Shown piece by piece: positions 4,657 to 6,408 of a DNA stretch of 6,408 nucleotides (position 1 is its first letter; the number at the start of each line of letters is the position of its first letter). The stretch comes from Gemmatimonadota bacterium. Lineage in GTDB: Bacteria; Gemmatimonadota; Gemmatimonadetes; Gemmatimonadales; GWC2-71-9. The DNA is taken from positions 1 through 6,408 of the forward strand of contig JANYAG010000079.1 of NCBI GenBank assembly GCA_025361465.1, given 5' to 3'. The notes under the pieces are model-generated. The model did no database searches. It saw only the letters and a list, made by a program, of their open reading frames with translations, and was not told the DNA's origin. The translations under genes were made by a program, and so were the position numbers.

Positions 4657-6408
4657 TTACGAGATGTTGCTCGCGAAATTGACGATGGTCAGACGGTAGG
4701 TCCTGCTCAGGCCGCCCGATTCCACAACATAGAAGTACACGCCGCTGGCAATGAACTGGTTCGACCGGTTGCGGACGTCCCAATCCACGATGCCACCGAA
4801 CGACGTCGACGTATTGTGAAGCACCTTCACCAGAATGCCGCTGGCCGTGTAGATCCGGATCGTGGCATCGCTGGGCAGGTTGACGAACTTGATGGTCTTC
4901 GCCGTCGTGGTCCGGTCGTACGCACTGGTGACGTAGTAGGGATCCGGCACGGTGTGGACCTTGGCCAGGGCAGCGTCAGTGGTCGCGATCGCGGCGTTGT
5001 TCACCGTGAAGGCGAATTTGACCGCGGCGCCCGGCGCGGTGAACGGACGGACCACGGCCGGATAGAAGGCATAGGCGCCTTCGTCACCACCCGCGCCATT
5101 GCCGCCGTAGAGGCCGCCGGCATAGTCGCGCATGGTCCAGACGGTGCCCGAGGCCGGCAACGCGCCGCCGGTGAGCTCGAACATGAAGAACCGGCCCTTG
5201 ATGTAGAGCCCGAAGCCGTTGTTCGGCCGGGTCGGGGCCAGGGTCAGCGACTTGGCGTTGCCGTTGCCGCCCGACCAGAAGGCCAGCGGGCCAGGCACTG
5301 CCGTGTTCGCCAGCGCGGCTGCGGTGCCGCTGCAGGCCAGGCCGTGCGGATTGAGCGTCTTGAGCGGCTCGACGCAGACCAGGTCGGTCGACGTCAAGTC
5401 AGCCCGCAGGTCAAAGCTGGTCGCCGCCGGAACTGCGGTGGCGTTCAGGATGCCCCAGCTATTGGCGACCCGGGCGTTGAACGGCACCGGCTCGTTGTGC
5501 ACGATGTCGATGACCGAGTCGATCTTGCCAGCCGCGCCCCAGTACAGCTTGTAGTCGGCGGCGGTGGCGAACTGCGACATGATCAATTCCACGTCACGCC
5601 AGTTCGACCCGACGTAGTAGCCGTAGGCATCGCCGCGGTGGACCGTCGCCACGCCCGGCAGGGTGCCGCCGTTGGCAAAGCTGGCCGCCACCGTAATCCC
5701 AGACGCCTGGTTGGCGATCGAGGCCGTGGTGGGGTTGGCCGCCGTTTCGTTGGCACCGCTGAACCACCGCGAGCCACCGTAGTAGCACTGGCTGACGCGG
5801 CCGCTGTTGCCGAGCTGGCTGTTGGCGCAGCCACGGCCCCAGATGCCGGTGTAGTAGGCGCCGGGGATGGTCTGCCCGTAGGCGCCGGCAATGGTGTAAC
5901 CCGTCCCGCCACCGTAGACCGAGGCCAGCGTGCCATCCACCGTGATGGCCGTAAACGAGCCGGAGGTCGTCGTGGTGGACTGGGTCCCGCTCACCGTGAG
6001 CGGAACCGACAGCTTGGACGATCCGCTCGGCGTACCGAGCGTGAACCACTCGGTCACGCTGACGCTGGTGGCGGCCGAGAAGGAGGTGACCTGGGTCGAG
6101 TCATACTGCATCGACACCGCGCTGCTCCCCTTGAGCAGCTGGGTGGCGAACCCGGCCAGTGACAGCGTCAACGCGTTCGATGGCTGGAACGGACCGCTGA
6201 ACCGGCCGCTGGCATCGATGGTCGGCGCCGAACCGTTGGGCAGCAGCCCCGAGCGGCCGAAGACGCCGGTCTGCACGGTGGCCGAGTTGTCGAAGTTCGA
6301 CGCGGGCGCGCCGACCGTCACGGTCTTGGTGACCCGGGATGACTCGAGCGAACTCGGACCGGAGTTCCAGGAGTTCACGTCGAACGCCGTCACGACGTAG
6401 TAGTACTT
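4657..6408 (-). CDS. Large secreted surface protein with type IX-like C-terminal sorting module, C-terminal 583 residues
   Basis: The frame is open to the right edge (K-Y-Y-Y-V before the GTG at 6393), so the start lies outside the window and the GTG is internal. Fragment residues 1-21 (KYYYVVTAFDVNSWNSGPSS) are the end of a fibronectin-III-like domain, with the usual Y-x-Y-x-V-x-A-x-D ... S-G-x-S pattern. Residues about 22-480 are beta-rich, Thr/Ser/Gly/Ala-rich and of no family I can name. They include two close cysteine pairs (C194/C208 and C345/C359) and a conserved-looking VPFNARVANSWGILN stretch (308-322). Residues about 482-583 form the C-terminal module: VHTVPDPYY, then IKFVNLPSDATIRIYTASGILVKVL, a W-D-V strand, and SGVYFYVVESGGLSRTYRLTIVNF. 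This matches FlgD-Ig-like / Por-secretion C-terminal domains that direct proteins to the type IX pathway. Ends in TAA at 4657-4659, followed 72 bases later by the PorV-type gene. Extracellular location is inferred. Catalytic residues are not visible in this fragment, but the missing N-terminal part could hold an enzyme domain. Confidence 0.85.
   Translation of the reverse strand, partial: KYYYVVTAFDVNSWNSGPSSLESSRVTKTVTVGAPASNFDNSATVQTGVFGRSGLLPNGSAPTIDASGRFSGPFQPSNALTLSLAGFATQLLKGSSAVSMQYDSTQVTSFSAATSVSVTEWFTLGTPSGSSKLSVPLTVSGTQSTTTTSGSFTAITVDGTLASVYGGGTGYTIAGAYGQTIPGAYYTGIWGRGCANSQLGNSGRVSQCYYGGSRWFSGANETAANPTTASIANQASGITVAASFANGGTLPGVATVHRGDAYGYYVGSNWRDVELIMSQFATAADYKLYWGAAGKIDSVIDIVHNEPVPFNARVANSWGILNATAVPAATSFDLRADLTSTDLVCVEPLKTLNPHGLACSGTAAALANTAVPGPLAFWSGGNGNAKSLTLAPTRPNNGFGLYIKGRFFMFELTGGALPASGTVWTMRDYAGGLYGGNGAGGDEGAYAFYPAVVRPFTAPGAAVKFAFTVNNAAIATTDAALAKVHTVPDPYYVTSAYDRTTTAKTIKFVNLPSDATIRIYTASGILVKVLHNTSTSFGGIVDWDVRNRSNQFIASGVYFYVVESGGLSRTYRLTIVNFASNIS

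Noticed and set aside
1774..6162. A 1,462-codon open frame on the plus strand across four genes
   Set aside because: It is the exact codon complement of the minus-strand genes, and it is open only because those genes avoid TTA, CTA and TCA. The product is Arg/Gly/Ala-rich with no recognisable domain, and it begins at an internal GTG, while the minus-strand genes have signal peptides, ribosome sites and family motifs.

Overview
The window is strongly GC-rich, and all five recognisable genes lie on the minus strand. The protein content is a PorV/PorQ-type outer-membrane barrel, a surface protein with a type IX-like C-terminal module, a GWxTD-domain protein and Ig/IPT-rich lipoprotein architecture. 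This points to the Fibrobacterota-Chlorobiota-Bacteroidota/Gemmatimonadota side of the tree. The high GC and signal peptides ending in A-Q favour a Gemmatimonadota-like organism, but that is inference: no rRNA or marker gene is present.

Layout in transcription order (right to left). (1) 6408-4657: the C-terminal 583 residues of a large secreted protein. It enters the window inside a fibronectin-III-like fold and ends in a FlgD/Por-secretion-like sorting module. (2) 4584-3466: a complete PorV/PorQ-family beta-barrel. (3) 3426-1933: a complete GWxTD-domain protein with a signal peptide. (4) 1875-472: a lipoprotein with Ig-like, two IPT-like and PPC-like regions. (5) 348-1: the N-terminal part of an exported DUF4440/SnoaL-like protein that runs off the left edge.

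Genes 1-4 are separated by only 72, 39 and 57 bases. Genes 2-4 each have a good Shine-Dalgarno sequence, and a strong hairpin (416-449) follows gene 4, so genes 1-4 look like one transcription unit. Gene 5 lies beyond the hairpin and may be separately expressed. A second hairpin lies directly against the ribosome binding site of gene 2.

Working model (inference): a type IX-like exported surface protein is made with its PorV/PorQ-type shuttle or barrel partner, a periplasmic GWxTD protein of unknown function and a surface or periplasmic lipoprotein, together forming an envelope or adhesion cassette. No mobile element, CRISPR array, tRNA or rRNA is visible. All five genes use the same reading frame, and genes 2 and 3 contain no TTA, CTA or TCA codon. 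This produces a very long but spurious open frame on the opposite strand.
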